A stretch of DNA of 64,000 bases from Aquabacterium sp. (GCA_023266355.1 JAHFQM010000003.1:1-64000); one strand, 5' to 3'; shown: positions 1 to 8,028, counted from the stretch's first letter. Numbers and translations are program-made. The notes: generated by a model from the sequence alone, not told the origin.

Positions 1-129
1 AGCCCCCGCGCGCGTCTTTCATCAGGGTCAGCAGGAATCACCTGCAACAAAGACCGTTTGTAGTCTCGCCGTCCTTATCCTGGCTGCGATCTCAACGCTG
101 TGAGTGCCTGAAGGGTTGAAACTCAAATA

Positions 130-150
130 TCAATTGCCAAAGGCAATTGA
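130..150. repeat. Perfect inverted repeat of 9 bp with a 3-nt loop
   Basis: The arms TCAATTGCC and GGCAATTGA flank AAA. It lies just outside the outer attC-like site of the integron remnant, in AT-richer sequence. It could be an operator, a small hairpin or part of a decayed cassette. No T-run follows, so it is not a convincing terminator. I see no gene in 1-189. Confidence 0.5.
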
Positions 151-189
151 GGGGGATGCTTTTGCTTGACAGATGGGGAAGCCCTTGTA

Positions 190-267
190 GCCCAAGTTCA
201 GGGGCGCGCGCTTGGCGTGGCCGAAGCGTGCGCTGGTGGAGGCGTCCCCTGCAACGCCCAGTTAGGC
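190..267 (-). other. Degenerate attC-like recombination site, outer cassette
   Basis: The right end is a canonical core GTTAGGC (261-267) preceded by GCAACGCCCA, as in many integron attC sites. The left arm keeps the inner complementary stretch TTCAGGGGCGC, but its outer core reads GCCCAAG instead of RYYYAAC. The hairpin is therefore imperfect at the crossover side and the site may be inactive. It is oriented with the second attC site so that both cassettes read away from the integrase, on the minus strand. Confidence 0.6.
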
Positions 268-374
268 CGGTGAAAGTAGCAGGGCATTTGCGCAGGCAGC
301 GAGCCCGCACACGAGGCGTCAGCCTGGTGTGTGCGATGAGCTGCTGCGGCAGCCTCCGAGATGAACCGTGCCAT
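198..374 (-). CDS. Integron cassette ORF, 58 aa, hypothetical
   Basis: This is a 58-codon minus-strand reading frame that starts in the cassette body and runs through the attC-like site, ending with TGA at 198-200. The product contains HQADASCAGSLPAQ and then RPNWA, the latter encoded by the attC core. It has the same length as the ORF of the neighbouring cassette and aligns with it nearly throughout. I chose the internal ATG because an upstream ATG shared by both cassettes is out of frame here. No known domain is visible. Reading through attC is common for small cassette ORFs, so expression is uncertain. Confidence 0.4.
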   Translation of the reverse strand: MARFISEAAAAAHRTHQADASCAGSLPAQMPCYFHRPNWALQGTPPPAHASATPSARP

Positions 375-548
375 CACGCCTCCCTTTGCGTATGGCGTCA
401 GCCATGCGCTGACGAATGCCTCAATTTAACGCACCTTCAACCTGCGATTGACTGGTGCTAGTGATCCACTTTGCTCGCATGAACCAATGTTCCGCTGCCG
501 CCGAGGAGGCGGCTCGTGTGGCCTTGGAATGCGGTGTATTACGCGAGG

Positions 549-636
549 GCCTAACGCCTGCGTTCAGCGGCGCCGTAGCGAAGCGGAGGGCACCAGCCCC
601 GAAGGGGTTGGCGTCCGCTGGAACGCCCAGTTAGGC
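549..636 (-). other. Integron attC site (59-base element), intact-looking
   Basis: The site is bounded by inverse core GCCTAAC (549-555) and core GTTAGGC (630-636). Its two arms are complementary: one carries TTCAGCGGCGCC and the other GGCGTCCGCTGGAA, with an unpaired extra base as in real attC hairpins. A central hairpin CCAGCCCC-gaa-GGGGTTGG lies inside. Length (88 bp) and architecture fit attC sites of chromosomal integrons. It ends the cassette nearest the integrase. Confidence 0.85.
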
Positions 637-740
637 TGGTGGCAAGACAAGGATTGCGCAGACAGTGAACCCGCGCACGAGGCGACAGCCTGGTGTGCGC
701 GATGTGCTGTGATGCCAGCCAACTCGAACAACGTTGCCAT
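564..740 (-). CDS. Integron cassette ORF, 58 aa, hypothetical (paralogue of the outer one)
   Basis: The frame has 58 codons from ATG at 738-740 and ends inside attC. The protein starts MATLFELAG and shares TAHRAHQAVASCAGSL-type sequence with the outer cassette ORF, followed by QPNWA from the attC core. An in-frame ATG 10 codons earlier exists, but it is not usable in the paralogue, so I chose the shared start. There is no recognisable domain, membrane segment or signal peptide. It may be a cassette pseudogene or an attC-derived frame. The conservation of length between copies is the only argument for coding. Confidence 0.4.
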   Translation of the reverse strand: MATLFELAGITAHRAHQAVASCAGSLSAQSLSCHQPNWAFQRTPTPSGLVPSASLRRR

Positions 741-904
741 GCCGTCTCCCTTGCGTATGGCGTCAGCCATGCGCTGACGAATGCCTCAATCTAACCCACT
801 GCACCCTGCGCGACTGTGACGCCACCACTCAGACCGCACGCCTCGGTGGTTCGCACGACTGCCGAAGGACAGGCGGCCCGTTTGCCCGATGAATACAGGG
901 CATT

Positions 905-960
905 CCGACAGGCCTAACTGAATTTAGACCCACCCCACTCTACCCGAGGTGTTGGTCTAA
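905..960 (-). other. attI-like region next to the integrase
   Basis: A single core GCCTAAC at 912-918 (GTTAGGC on the minus strand) lies about 170 bp upstream of the integrase start, with no complementary arm nearby. This is the expected place and orientation for attI joined to the first cassette. attI sequences are not conserved between integrons, so the assignment rests on position and on the lone core. Confidence 0.5.
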
Positions 961-1085
961 CACGATCCCCCTGACGGGCGATGACAGGCGCCACGCCCCA
1001 GGGCAACATCCCCCCGCACCCCGCAGCAGTCATGGCGGATGCCCGCATTAGGCAACCTAAAAATCCTGTGCACAACGCCACTGCC

Positions 1086-1736
1086 ATGTACCCCTCCCTG
1101 CTGGACGCCACACCCCTCGCCTTGCTGACGGCGCGTGAGCAGCTGCCCGCGGCCACCGCGCCAGCATCCCCCCCTCCCCGCCTGCTCGCCCAACTCCGCG
1201 CCCGTCTGCGCACGCTGCACTACAGCATCCGCACCGAACAGGTCTATGTCGATTGGGCGCGCCGTTTCATCCTCCACCACGGCAAACGCCACCCGCGCGA
1301 CATGGGCGCCGCCGAGGTCGAAGCCTTCCTCAGCCACCTCGCCGTCCAGCGCAACGTGTCCGCCGCCACGCAAAACCAGGCCAGATCCGCTCTGCTGTTC
1401 CTTTACCGCGAAATACTGGGCATTGAGCTGCCGTGGCTGTCGGAGGTGATTTCGGCAAAGCAATCACGCCGTTTGCCGGTGGTATTGACCGAACGCGAAG
1501 TGCGCGAATTGCTGCTGCAATTGAATGGCACCACCGGCCTGATCGCCAGCCTGCTGTATGGCACCGGCATGCGCCTGCTGGAGGGTTTGCGCCTGCGCAT
1601 CAAGGACGTCGAATTCACGCGGCGGGAAATCCTCATCCACGCCAGCAAGGGCAACAGGGACCGCGTCACCGTGCTGCCCGACGCCCTCGCGCAGAAATAC
1701 CCGCGCGGTGTGCTCAGCCCGTTCGACAAGCTCTGA
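1086..1736 (+). pseudogene. intI: Integron integrase with large internal deletions
   Basis: The N-terminal core-binding domain is intact (LRTLHYSIRTEQVYVDWARR), followed by PVVLTEREV and the first catalytic arginine in GTGMRLLEG (about Arg163). After KGNRDRVTVLP the sequence jumps to DALAQKYPRG, which in intact integrases lies about 25 residues further on. It then jumps to VLSPFDKL, which resembles the extreme C-terminus. The HxxR box, the last His and the nucleophilic Tyr are absent. Total length is 216 aa against roughly 320-340 for the family. I chose ATG 1086, which leaves about 31 residues before the conserved block; an in-frame ATG at 981 also exists. Recombination activity should be lost. 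The comparison is with IntI1 from memory. Confidence 0.85.
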
Positions 1737-1779
1737 GTCGCCCAGCGCCGCCCGCCGCACACAAAGCGCGGGCCTCCGC

Positions 1780-2011
1780 GCTGAAAGTGCCGTGCGCCGC
1801 GCTTTTGGCGACAGCACTGCCGCTTTGCGCGCCGACGTCCTCGCTTTTCACGACAACGCATGGGTCGCGCTGGACCATGCGCGCCCCCAAAAGGGGCGGT
1901 GTCGGCGCTTTCAGCGGCAGTGGCCGCGCTGTGTGCGACACGCTCGGCGCTTTTCGCGCCAACGCTGCCGCTTTTTGCGGCACACGATGGCTCGCCGAGC
2001 GCGGCGCATGG
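1780..2011. repeat. Degenerate 21-bp tandem repeats in two blocks
   Basis: Units beginning GCTTTT or variants start at 1780, 1801, 1822 and 1843, and again at 1907, 1928, 1949 and 1970, exactly 21 bp apart within each block. The blocks are offset by 127 bp. Both end in a similar ACACGATGG/CAACGCATGG stretch. On the minus strand each unit reads as seven codons (KSxxxxA-like), but the frame changes between blocks and no start or homologue is recognised. The stretch 1737-2056 holds no gene that I can support. Confidence 0.6.
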
Positions 2012-2056
2012 CACTGGCAGTGCCGACGGTGGCTCTTGCCAACTGAAGTCCGTCGA

Positions 2057-2374
2057 TCACAAGGGCGCGGGCGGCACTTTCTGCGCGGTGCTCCGCGCCT
2101 CGGCGCCGGTGCGCGCCGTTTCCACCACCACCTGCCACAGGCCGCCGTCGGGCATGCGGCACACACTGCTCACGCGCAACCAGGGGCCGGTGTGGGCATC
2201 GCCTTGGGGCGCCACGGTTTCGGTCAGCACCGTGGCCTGGGCGCCGTCGAAGCCATCGGGCGTGGTGGTGGCGGTGCGCAGCTGTCGCGCGGCCTCGTCC
2301 AGGCCCTGGCGGCGCGACAGCACGTACCACGCGCCCCCGCCCACCAGCACCGCCAGCAACACCAGTTCGACCAT
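2057..2374 (-). CDS. Small hypothetical membrane-anchored protein, 105 aa
   Basis: The protein begins with a hydrophobic segment (about residues 2-18, VELVLLAVLVGGGAWYVL) followed by RR, giving one N-terminal membrane anchor. The remaining 85 residues look soluble and contain no motif I recognise. The ATG lies 5 bp after the stop of the phosphoglycosyl transferase gene on the same strand, so the two are probably cotranscribed. It is the last gene of the polysaccharide cluster on this strand. It could assist the neighbouring membrane transferase, but that is only an inference from position. Confidence 0.6.
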   Translation of the reverse strand: MVELVLLAVLVGGGAWYVLSRRQGLDEAARQLRTATTTPDGFDGAQATVLTETVAPQGDAHTGPWLRVSSVCRMPDGGLWQVVVETARTGAEARSTAQKVPPAPL

Positions 2375-2379
2375 GGGGT

Positions 2380-2997
2380 TCAGCGGCCCACGATGGCCAG
2401 CACCGTGCGCGCGATCAGGCGCACGTCCAGCCACAACGAGGACTGGTCCACGTACTGCGCGGCCAGGGCCAGCTTGTGCGGCAGCACCTCGTGGATGTAG
2501 GCCTGCTCGGGGTCGCTGGCGCGGGCCAGCACGCTGCTTTCGTCGCGGTACTCGATGGAGGCGATGTCGGTGATGCCCGGGCGCACCGACAGCACCTTCT
2601 CGCGCAGCGCCGCCGGATAGTGGGCGACGTAGCGCGGCACCTCGGGGCGCGGCCCCACCAGGCTCATGTCGCCCAGCCACACGTCCAGCAGCTGGGGCAG
2701 CTCGTCGAGCTTGGAGGCGCGCAGGAAGTGGCCCACGCGGGTGATGCGGCGGTCCGCCCCCACCGTGATCTGCAGGCCCTGGCTGGGCTGGCCGGACCCC
2801 AGGTTCGCCACATGCCGCATGGTGCGGAACTTGTGGATGCGAAAAGGTTGGCCGAAGCGGCCCACGCGCTCCTGGCGGAACATCACCGGCCCGGGCGAGT
2901 CCAGCTTCACGCACAGCGCGATCAGGCCCAGCAGCGGCATCAGCAGCAAGAGGCCGATGCTGGACAGCAGCACGTCGAACAAACGCTTGGCCATCAC
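2380..2997 (-). CDS. Undecaprenyl-phosphate phosphoglycosyl transferase (bacterial sugar transferase family)
   Basis: This 205-aa enzyme has the compact architecture of monotopic phosphoglycosyl transferases such as PglC. It starts with a hydrophobic helix (KRLFDVLLSSIGLLLLMPLL), then DSPGPVMFRQERVG, then FRIHKFRTMR. Further in come DELPQLLDVWLGDMSLVGPRPE and a PGITDIASI-like block. It transfers a sugar-1-phosphate from a UDP-sugar to undecaprenyl phosphate at the inner membrane and so starts repeat-unit assembly. The length shows that only the catalytic core is present, without the extra membrane domain of WbaP/WcaJ enzymes. It sits downstream of a sugar aminotransferase, which suggests an amino sugar as first residue. 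The precise substrate cannot be read. Confidence 0.88.
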   Translation of the reverse strand: MMAKRLFDVLLSSIGLLLLMPLLGLIALCVKLDSPGPVMFRQERVGRFGQPFRIHKFRTMRHVANLGSGQPSQGLQITVGADRRITRVGHFLRASKLDELPQLLDVWLGDMSLVGPRPEVPRYVAHYPAALREKVLSVRPGITDIASIEYRDESSVLARASDPEQAYIHEVLPHKLALAAQYVDQSSLWLDVRLIARTVLAIVGR

Positions 2998-3029
2998 TGT
3001 CGTCTACGCCATCACCGTCATCACCGCCA

Positions 3030-4235
3030 TCAGCGACCCAAAGCCTTGCGCACCGCCGCGATCACGCGGTCGGTGTCGGCCTCGCTCATGCGGGTGTACA
3101 GCGGCAGGCTGACCATGCGCTCGTAAGCCTTCTGGCTGTGCGGGAAGGTCTCGGGCTGCAGGCCGTAGCGGTCCTTCCAATACGGGTGCAGGTGCAGCGG
3201 GATGTAGTGCACGCTCACGCCGATGCCATCGGCGAACAGGCTCTCGATGAAGCCGTCGCGGGTGATGCCTTGGGCGATGGCCTCGTCGCTCAGGCGCACC
3301 ACGTAGAGGTGCCAGGCGTGGACGTCGCCTTCGTGCACGGGCCGCGGCGGCAGCACCAGGGGCAGGTCGGCCAGGGCGGCGTCGAAGCGCTGGGCGATGT
3401 GCTCGCGCTGGGCCTGGAAGCCGTCCATGCGCTTGAGCTGGTGCAGGCCCAGGCTGGCTGCGATGTCGGTCAGGTTGTACTTGAAGCCGGGCGCGACGAT
3501 TTCGTAATACCAGCTGGGCACCTTGGCGGTGAAGCGGTCGAAGGCATCGCGGTTGATGCCGTGCAGGCGCATGACCTTGGCGCGCGCGGCCAGCGCGGCG
3601 TTGCGCGTGACCAGCATGCCGCCCTCGCCCGTCGTCATCGTCTTGTTGGCGTAGAAGCTGAAGACGATGGCATCAGACGCGTGGTTGCCGATCAGGCGGC
3701 CCTGCCAGGTGGTGGGCAGGGCGTGGGCGGCGTCTTCCACGACCTTCAGGCCGTGCTTGTGCGCGATGGCGTGGATGGCGTCCATGTCCACCGCCAGGCC
3801 GGCGTAGTGCACCGGCATGATGGCTTTCGTGCGCGGCGTGATGGCGGCCTCGATGGCGGCCGGGTCGATGTTCAGCGTGGCCGGGTCGATGTCCACCAGC
3901 TTGACGTCGGCGCCCAGGTAACGCACCACCTCGGCCGTGGCCGTGAAGGTGTGGGTGGTGGTGATGACCTCGTCGCCCGGCCCGATGCCCAGCGCTTCGA
4001 GCGCCAGGTGCAGGCCCGCCGTGGCGGAGTTGACGGCGATGGCGTGGAGCTCGCCCGTGCCTTCGGCGTTGCCATGGTGGATCAGGTAGGCCGCGAAGGC
4101 CTGCTCGAACTGGCGCGCCTTGGGGCCGGTGGTGACCCAGCCGGAGCGCAGGGTGTCCACCACCTCGGCGATTTCTTCTTCACCGATCTCGGGCAGGGCA
4201 AAGGGCAGGAAGGGGGGCTTGTGGTCGATGCTCAT
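3030..4235 (-). CDS. DegT/DnrJ/EryC1/StrS family PLP-dependent sugar aminotransferase
   Basis: At 401 aa it fits fold-type I nucleotide-sugar aminotransferases such as PglE, WecE and ArnB. It contains the N-terminal [22 protein letters not shown] block, the substrate-site [13 protein letters not shown], the PLP-contacting [11 protein letters not shown] and the Schiff-base lysine at about residue 198 in [16 protein letters not shown]. It would transaminate a 4-keto NDP-sugar, probably using glutamate. No nucleotide-sugar 4,6-dehydratase is visible in the window, so the keto-sugar must come from elsewhere. The gene lies between the phosphoglycosyl transferase and glycosyltransferase genes in one minus-strand cluster. 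Confidence 0.88.
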   Translation of the reverse strand: MSIDHKPPFLPFALPEIGEEEIAEVVDTLRSGWVTTGPKARQFEQAFAAYLIHHGNAEGTGELHAIAVNSATAGLHLALEALGIGPGDEVITTTHTFTATAEVVRYLGADVKLVDIDPATLNIDPAAIEAAITPRTKAIMPVHYAGLAVDMDAIHAIAHKHGLKVVEDAAHALPTTWQGRLIGNHASDAIVFSFYANKTMTTGEGGMLVTRNAALAARAKVMRLHGINRDAFDRFTAKVPSWYYEIVAPGFKYNLTDIAASLGLHQLKRMDGFQAQREHIAQRFDAALADLPLVLPPRPVHEGDVHAWHLYVVRLSDEAIAQGITRDGFIESLFADGIGVSVHYIPLHLHPYWKDRYGLQPETFPHSQKAYERMVSLPLYTRMSEADTDRVIAAVRKALGR

Positions 4236-4260
4236 GGCGGTCTTGGGGCGATCTTTCAGT

Positions 4261-5370
4261 TCATCGGGTCAGGCGACCGAAGGCAGGGTCGGGGCGGCGG
4301 CGCACCAGCGCATCCCACCAGCCACGCAGCGAGCCCAGGCCGTAGCCGAAGTGGTAGGCGGCGATCACGTCGGGCAGGTGCCACCAGAGGTCGCGGCCGG
4401 CCTCGCGGCTGATCGCGGTGCTCACGGCGAACACCGCGGCGCCGTACAGCGTGCTCAGGGCCATCAGGCCACCGGCGCCGAGTGCGGCCAGCCACAGCGC
4501 GGCCAGGCGGTAGTCGGCGGCGGGCGGCAGCAGGTAGCTCACCGCGGCACCCACCACCATCAGCATCAGGCACAGCAGCAGCGCCGCCACGAACAGGCCG
4601 GGGACGAGGTGGCGCAGGGCCGCGGCCTGGCCGTGCTTGCGCATGACGAAGGGCTTCCAGTAGCCGTACTGGCGGTACTGACGGAACACATCTCGCTTGC
4701 TGCTGCGCGGGAAGTAGACCGAGCGGATGCTGGCCGATTGCCAGATGCGCCCGCCACCCTGGTGGATGCGCAGGTTGTGTTCATCGTCCTGGTTGCGCAC
4801 GAGGGTCTCGTCGAAGCCGCCGAAGCGCTCGAAGGTGCTGCGCGGCCAGGCGCCCAGGTACACGGTGTCGACCTCGCCGTTGTAGGTCACATCGCGCGAA
4901 CGCGCCCCGCCCGACACCCACTTCGACTGGAAGGCCGCGGCCACGGCGCGCTGCACGGTGGCGGCCTGGCCGCTGTCACCTTGCTGGCCTTGCGCGCACC
5001 AGGGGCCGCCCACGTTGTCCGCGCCGGTGGCCTGCCAGGTGGCCAGGCACTGGGCGATGTAGTCGGGCGCGTACACCGTGTGCACATCGAGGCGCACGAT
5101 GAAGTCCCCCGTGGCCTGCGCGATGCAGCGGTTCAGCCCGGTGGAGACGATGCGGCCCGGGTTGTCGATGACGTGGAAGCGTGCGTCGCTGGCGCACCAG
5201 TCGGCCAGCTGCTCGCGGGTGCCGTCGTTGCTCATGCCATCGGCGACCCAGACTTCCAGCGCGACCTCGGCGGGCAGCTGCTGCTCGGCCACGCTCTGGC
5301 AGAAGGCACGGATGTGGGCCGCTTCGTTGCGGCAGGGCACGATGACGGAGATGCGCATGGGCGTGCTCAC
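4261..5370 (-). CDS. Family 2 glycosyltransferase with C-terminal membrane segments
   Basis: The 369-aa protein opens with the GT-A start [29 protein letters not shown] and [12 protein letters not shown] follow; the latter is the position of the metal-binding DxD motif. In the C-terminal third are hydrophobic stretches ([20 protein letters not shown] and a second near [16 protein letters not shown]), so it is anchored in the inner membrane, as in ExoA-like exopolysaccharide transferases. It probably adds a sugar to the lipid-linked repeat unit. It precedes the aminotransferase gene by 25 bp on the same strand. Confidence 0.82.
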   Translation of the reverse strand: MSTPMRISVIVPCRNEAAHIRAFCQSVAEQQLPAEVALEVWVADGMSNDGTREQLADWCASDARFHVIDNPGRIVSTGLNRCIAQATGDFIVRLDVHTVYAPDYIAQCLATWQATGADNVGGPWCAQGQQGDSGQAATVQRAVAAAFQSKWVSGGARSRDVTYNGEVDTVYLGAWPRSTFERFGGFDETLVRNQDDEHNLRIHQGGGRIWQSASIRSVYFPRSSKRDVFRQYRQYGYWKPFVMRKHGQAAALRHLVPGLFVAALLLCLMLMVVGAAVSYLLPPAADYRLAALWLAALGAGGLMALSTLYGAAVFAVSTAISREAGRDLWWHLPDVIAAYHFGYGLGSLRGWWDALVRRRPDPAFGRLTR

Positions 5371-5377
5371 CCGATCC

Positions 5378-6517
5378 TCAACCCGTCACCGCGCGCTTGC
5401 GCTGCTGGCGCGGCACGGTGGGGTGGAGCAGGCGCTGGTAGAGGCGCCACATGGCGTCCATCTGGCCGCGGCGGGAGGCGTCGCGCTCGATGCGCTCGCG
5501 GTTGTGCAGGCCCATCCGGGCCGACTGCTCGGGGTGGTCGTGGGCCAGCAGCAGGGCCTGCGTGAGGGCCTGGGCGTCGCGCACGGGCACGACCCAGCCG
5601 CCTTGTTCATCGACCCACTGGCGGTTGGCCGGCAGGTCGGAGGCCAGCACCGGCAGGCCGCAGGCCATGGACTCCAGCACCGACACCGAGGTGGCGTCCG
5701 AGGTGGGCACCGACACCGACACCCGGCTTTGCTGGATGGCTTGCACCATCTGCACATCGTTGACGCGGCCGTGGAACTGCACCTGGTCTTGCAGGCCCAG
5801 TTCGGCCACCTGCGCGTGCAGGGCCTCGCTCAGGCTGCCGCCGCCCAGCAGGTGCAGGCGCGCGTGGGCTTGCGGGCGTTGCGCCGCGAACTGCGCGAAG
5901 CCCGCGACGATGGTGTCGATGTTGTAGTTGGGCTCCCAGCTGCGCAGGCTGACGATGTCGAAGTGGGTGGGGTCGGCGGCGGTGTCGGAAGGCGTGAACA
6001 CATCCGTGTCCGCCCCCCACAAAATTTGGTGGCAAGGCGCGGCCGGGTGGTAACGCGCGATCTCGTCGATCATGTCCAGCGAATCGGCCGTGATCAGGTC
6101 GGCGTGGCGCAGCGACCAGGCCACCACCAGGCGCATCAGGCGGCTGTCGCGCGGCGTGACGAGGATGTCGCTGCCCCAGGCGGTCAGCACCGTGGGCAGC
6201 TTCAGGCCGCACATCGCCGCCCACAGGCCGTACGAGGTCACGTAGTGGCCGTGCACCAGCGTGGGCTGGAAGCGCTGCGCCACCTCGCGGGCCACGCGGC
6301 GCACCTCGGGCAGGGCCTTGAACCACGTCAGCTTGTCGCTGCCCGGCGCGATGGCGATGACCTCGGTCGCACCCGGCACCTCGGCCGGCTGGCGGGTGAT
6401 GACGATGGCCTCGGCGCCGCGCTCCACCACGGCGGCCACCCAGCGGCGCGTGTGCACGCTGGACGCATCGGCAAAAAACAGGATGCGGGTGCCGACGTCG
6501 GGCAGGGTGGCGCTCAT
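5378..6517 (-). CDS. Family 1/4-type glycosyltransferase (GT-B fold)
   Basis: This is a 379-aa GT-B protein. The N-terminal half has HTRRWVAAVVERG and LVHGHYVTSYGLWAA. The C-terminal half has the donor-binding region SVLESMACGLPVLASDLPANRQWV with the expected Glu and a following GGWVVPVRD. It likely extends the lipid-linked oligosaccharide on the cytoplasmic face. Its ATG overlaps the stop of the upstream acyltransferase gene by 4 bp and the next gene starts 7 bp after its stop, so the cluster is tightly coupled. Donor and linkage are unknown. Confidence 0.85.
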   Translation of the reverse strand: MSATLPDVGTRILFFADASSVHTRRWVAAVVERGAEAIVITRQPAEVPGATEVIAIAPGSDKLTWFKALPEVRRVAREVAQRFQPTLVHGHYVTSYGLWAAMCGLKLPTVLTAWGSDILVTPRDSRLMRLVVAWSLRHADLITADSLDMIDEIARYHPAAPCHQILWGADTDVFTPSDTAADPTHFDIVSLRSWEPNYNIDTIVAGFAQFAAQRPQAHARLHLLGGGSLSEALHAQVAELGLQDQVQFHGRVNDVQMVQAIQQSRVSVSVPTSDATSVSVLESMACGLPVLASDLPANRQWVDEQGGWVVPVRDAQALTQALLLAHDHPEQSARMGLHNRERIERDASRRGQMDAMWRLYQRLLHPTVPRQQRKRAVTG

Positions 6518-7167
6518 GCGGGGGCTTTCGGGTGGCCAGGCTCAGCGGATTGCAAGGCGCGGCGCAGGTGGTCCTTGCCGGCCCATTGGGCGTAGACGGC
6601 GTGCAGCTCGGGGTGGCGCTGCAGCAGCGGGCCGTCGAGCTCGCGCGTGTCACCGATCACCACGGCCGGGCGGCCATGGCCTTGCGGGCCCAGGATGGCG
6701 AAATCGGGCACCGAGCCCGACACGAAGCTGTAGCCCTGCACGATGACGCCCTTGCCGATCTGCGAGCCTGGCGCGATCACGCTGTGCGGACCCAGGAAGC
6801 TGTAAGCGCCCACGCGGGTGGCGCGGCGCACATAGCCGGCGGGCTTCGGGTCGGCGATGTAGCGGCGACCCATGATGCGCACCGCGCGGTGGCTGGAGTG
6901 GCTGAGGATGGACACGTAGTTGGTGACCTGCACGCCTTCCTCGATCACCAGGCCGTTGGAGCCGTCCAGGCGGTTGAAGTGCCCGACGAAGACGTGGTCC
7001 TGCAGCACCAGGCCGTCCTTGCCCTCGATGCAGGTGTGCGTGCTCACCCGCGTGTGCGGCTGGAAGCTGCCATCGGCATTGCGCCAGCCGTACACGGTGC
7101 GGGGGCCGGTGAACACCGACAGCACGCGCACCAGCGGCTGCTTGAGGAAGTGGCTCAGGGGGGTCAT
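6514..7167 (-). CDS. Left-handed beta-helix acyltransferase, polysaccharide O-acetyltransferase-like
   Basis: The 217-aa protein has hexapeptide-repeat character across its centre: repeating aliphatic positions in VLQDHVFVGHFNRLDGSNGLVIEEGVQV and later GAYSFLGPHSVIAPGSQIGKGV. A histidine-rich turn SHSSHRAVRI is consistent with the catalytic site of xenobiotic/polysaccharide acetyltransferases. It probably acetylates the sugar repeat unit using acetyl-CoA. It is the first gene of the minus-strand transferase operon. I chose ATG 7165-7167 because upstream codons overlap the divergent promoter region and show no homology. Confidence 0.78.
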   Translation of the reverse strand: MTPLSHFLKQPLVRVLSVFTGPRTVYGWRNADGSFQPHTRVSTHTCIEGKDGLVLQDHVFVGHFNRLDGSNGLVIEEGVQVTNYVSILSHSSHRAVRIMGRRYIADPKPAGYVRRATRVGAYSFLGPHSVIAPGSQIGKGVIVQGYSFVSGSVPDFAILGPQGHGRPAVVIGDTRELDGPLLQRHPELHAVYAQWAGKDHLRRALQSAEPGHPKAPA

Positions 7168-7272
7168 GGGACGGAAAGGGGCGAACGCCTGAGATTGTCG
7201 GCGGAAATCACGCCCCTGTTCGCCAGAGCGACCGAGCGTGATGCATGTCACACTCGTCGCCAAATCCACCCC

Positions 7273-7288
7273 TGGCCTGGAGGGTGCC
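7273..7288 (+). promoter_or_regulatory. Candidate sigma54 (-24/-12) promoter for the PEP-CTERM gene
   Basis: TGGCCTGGAGGGTGCC has the invariant GG and GC exactly 10 bp apart and TGGC at -24. The -12 part is TGC rather than TTGC. It lies about 80 bp upstream of the PEP-CTERM start. PEP-CTERM genes in related bacteria are reported to depend on RpoN with the PrsK/PrsR regulators. The match is short and could arise by chance in GC-rich DNA. Confidence 0.35.
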
Positions 7289-7368
7289 GCGCACCGCCCT
7301 GCCTGGGGTACGATGCTCGCGTAAACCCTTAAAGGCCGCGCAGCGTCCACACAATCTCCAGGAACCCC

Positions 7369-8022
7369 ATGAACCGTCACCTGCTCACCGCCCTGTCCCT
7401 GTGCTGTGCCGCTGCCAGCGCGCACGCCACGCCCGTCGTCCTGGGCAGCACCACGCAGGGCAGCCTGAGCATTGGCAACGCCACCGCCGTGTCCTTCAGC
7501 GGCTACGACGGCAGCGCCTCGGTGAACACCGGCACCCTGAGCCAGGGCTACACCGGCACGCTCAACGCCCTGACGGCCGGCACCATCAGCTTCACCTACC
7601 TGGGCCACGAGTCCACGTACGACAACGTCTTCAATTTCAACGGCCAGCACCTCCACCAGGGCCTGTTCACCGGCGGCACCCTGAGCGCCAACATCGCCGC
7701 CGGCGCCGTGAACTTCAGCTTCACGAATTACGCCGGCCTGTTCGGCTGGGACACCACCACCTACGCCAACGGCAGCAGCGTCGGCTCGATGGCCTTCATG
7801 CCTGCCGTGAGCACCGCGAAGTACGGCAACTTCGATTTCGTGATCGGCTTCAACGACAAGCGCCCCGGCAGCTCGGTGGGCGACCGTGACTTCGACGACT
7901 TCGTGGTCGGCGTGAAGTTCACCCCCAAGTTCACGCCACCGGCCATCCCCGAGCCCGGCACCTGGGCCCTGATGGCCCTGGGCCTGGCCGCTGTGGCCGC
8001 CGCGAGCCGCCGCCGCGCCTGA
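7369..8022 (+). CDS. PEP-CTERM sorting domain protein, 217 aa
   Basis: It has a Sec signal peptide (MNRHLLTALSLCCAAASAHA) and then a Gly/Ser/Thr-rich beta-type body with many N and T residues. The C-terminal tripartite sorting signal is PEPGTWALMALGLAAVAAASRRR: PEP motif, hydrophobic helix, basic tail. Such proteins are cleaved by exosortase and placed on the surface or in the biofilm matrix. No exosortase gene lies in the window. The gene lies alone on the plus strand between acyltransferase and flippase genes of the polysaccharide cluster, which fits the known pairing of PEP-CTERM systems with exopolysaccharide. The body has no domain that I can name. Confidence 0.88.
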   Translation: MNRHLLTALSLCCAAASAHATPVVLGSTTQGSLSIGNATAVSFSGYDGSASVNTGTLSQGYTGTLNALTAGTISFTYLGHESTYDNVFNFNGQHLHQGLFTGGTLSANIAAGAVNFSFTNYAGLFGWDTTTYANGSSVGSMAFMPAVSTAKYGNFDFVIGFNDKRPGSSVGDRDFDDFVVGVKFTPKFTPPAIPEPGTWALMALGLAAVAAASRRRA

Positions 8023-8028
8023 TCAAGC

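Larger units (their letters stand above)
190..1736. mobile_element. Remnant chromosomal integron
   Basis: The element has a tyrosine recombinase gene of the integron-integrase family reading rightward and an attI-like core. Two cassettes extend leftward from it, the inner at about 549-911 and the outer at about 190-548. This is the standard divergent integron layout. The integrase is truncated, the outer attC is degenerate, and only two cassettes remain, so the element looks inactive. No antibiotic-resistance gene is present. Confidence 0.75.

Noticed and set aside
448..777. A plus-strand gene of 109 codons in the integron remnant
   Set aside because: It runs through an attC site against the cassette orientation and has no start signal or homology.
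1780..2011. CRISPR array
   Set aside because: The units are 21 bp apart, degenerate, without distinct spacers and without cas genes.
6514..7656. Acyltransferase extended to 7656
   Set aside because: The extra N-terminal part covers the divergent promoter region and part of the PEP-CTERM gene and has no hexapeptide repeats.
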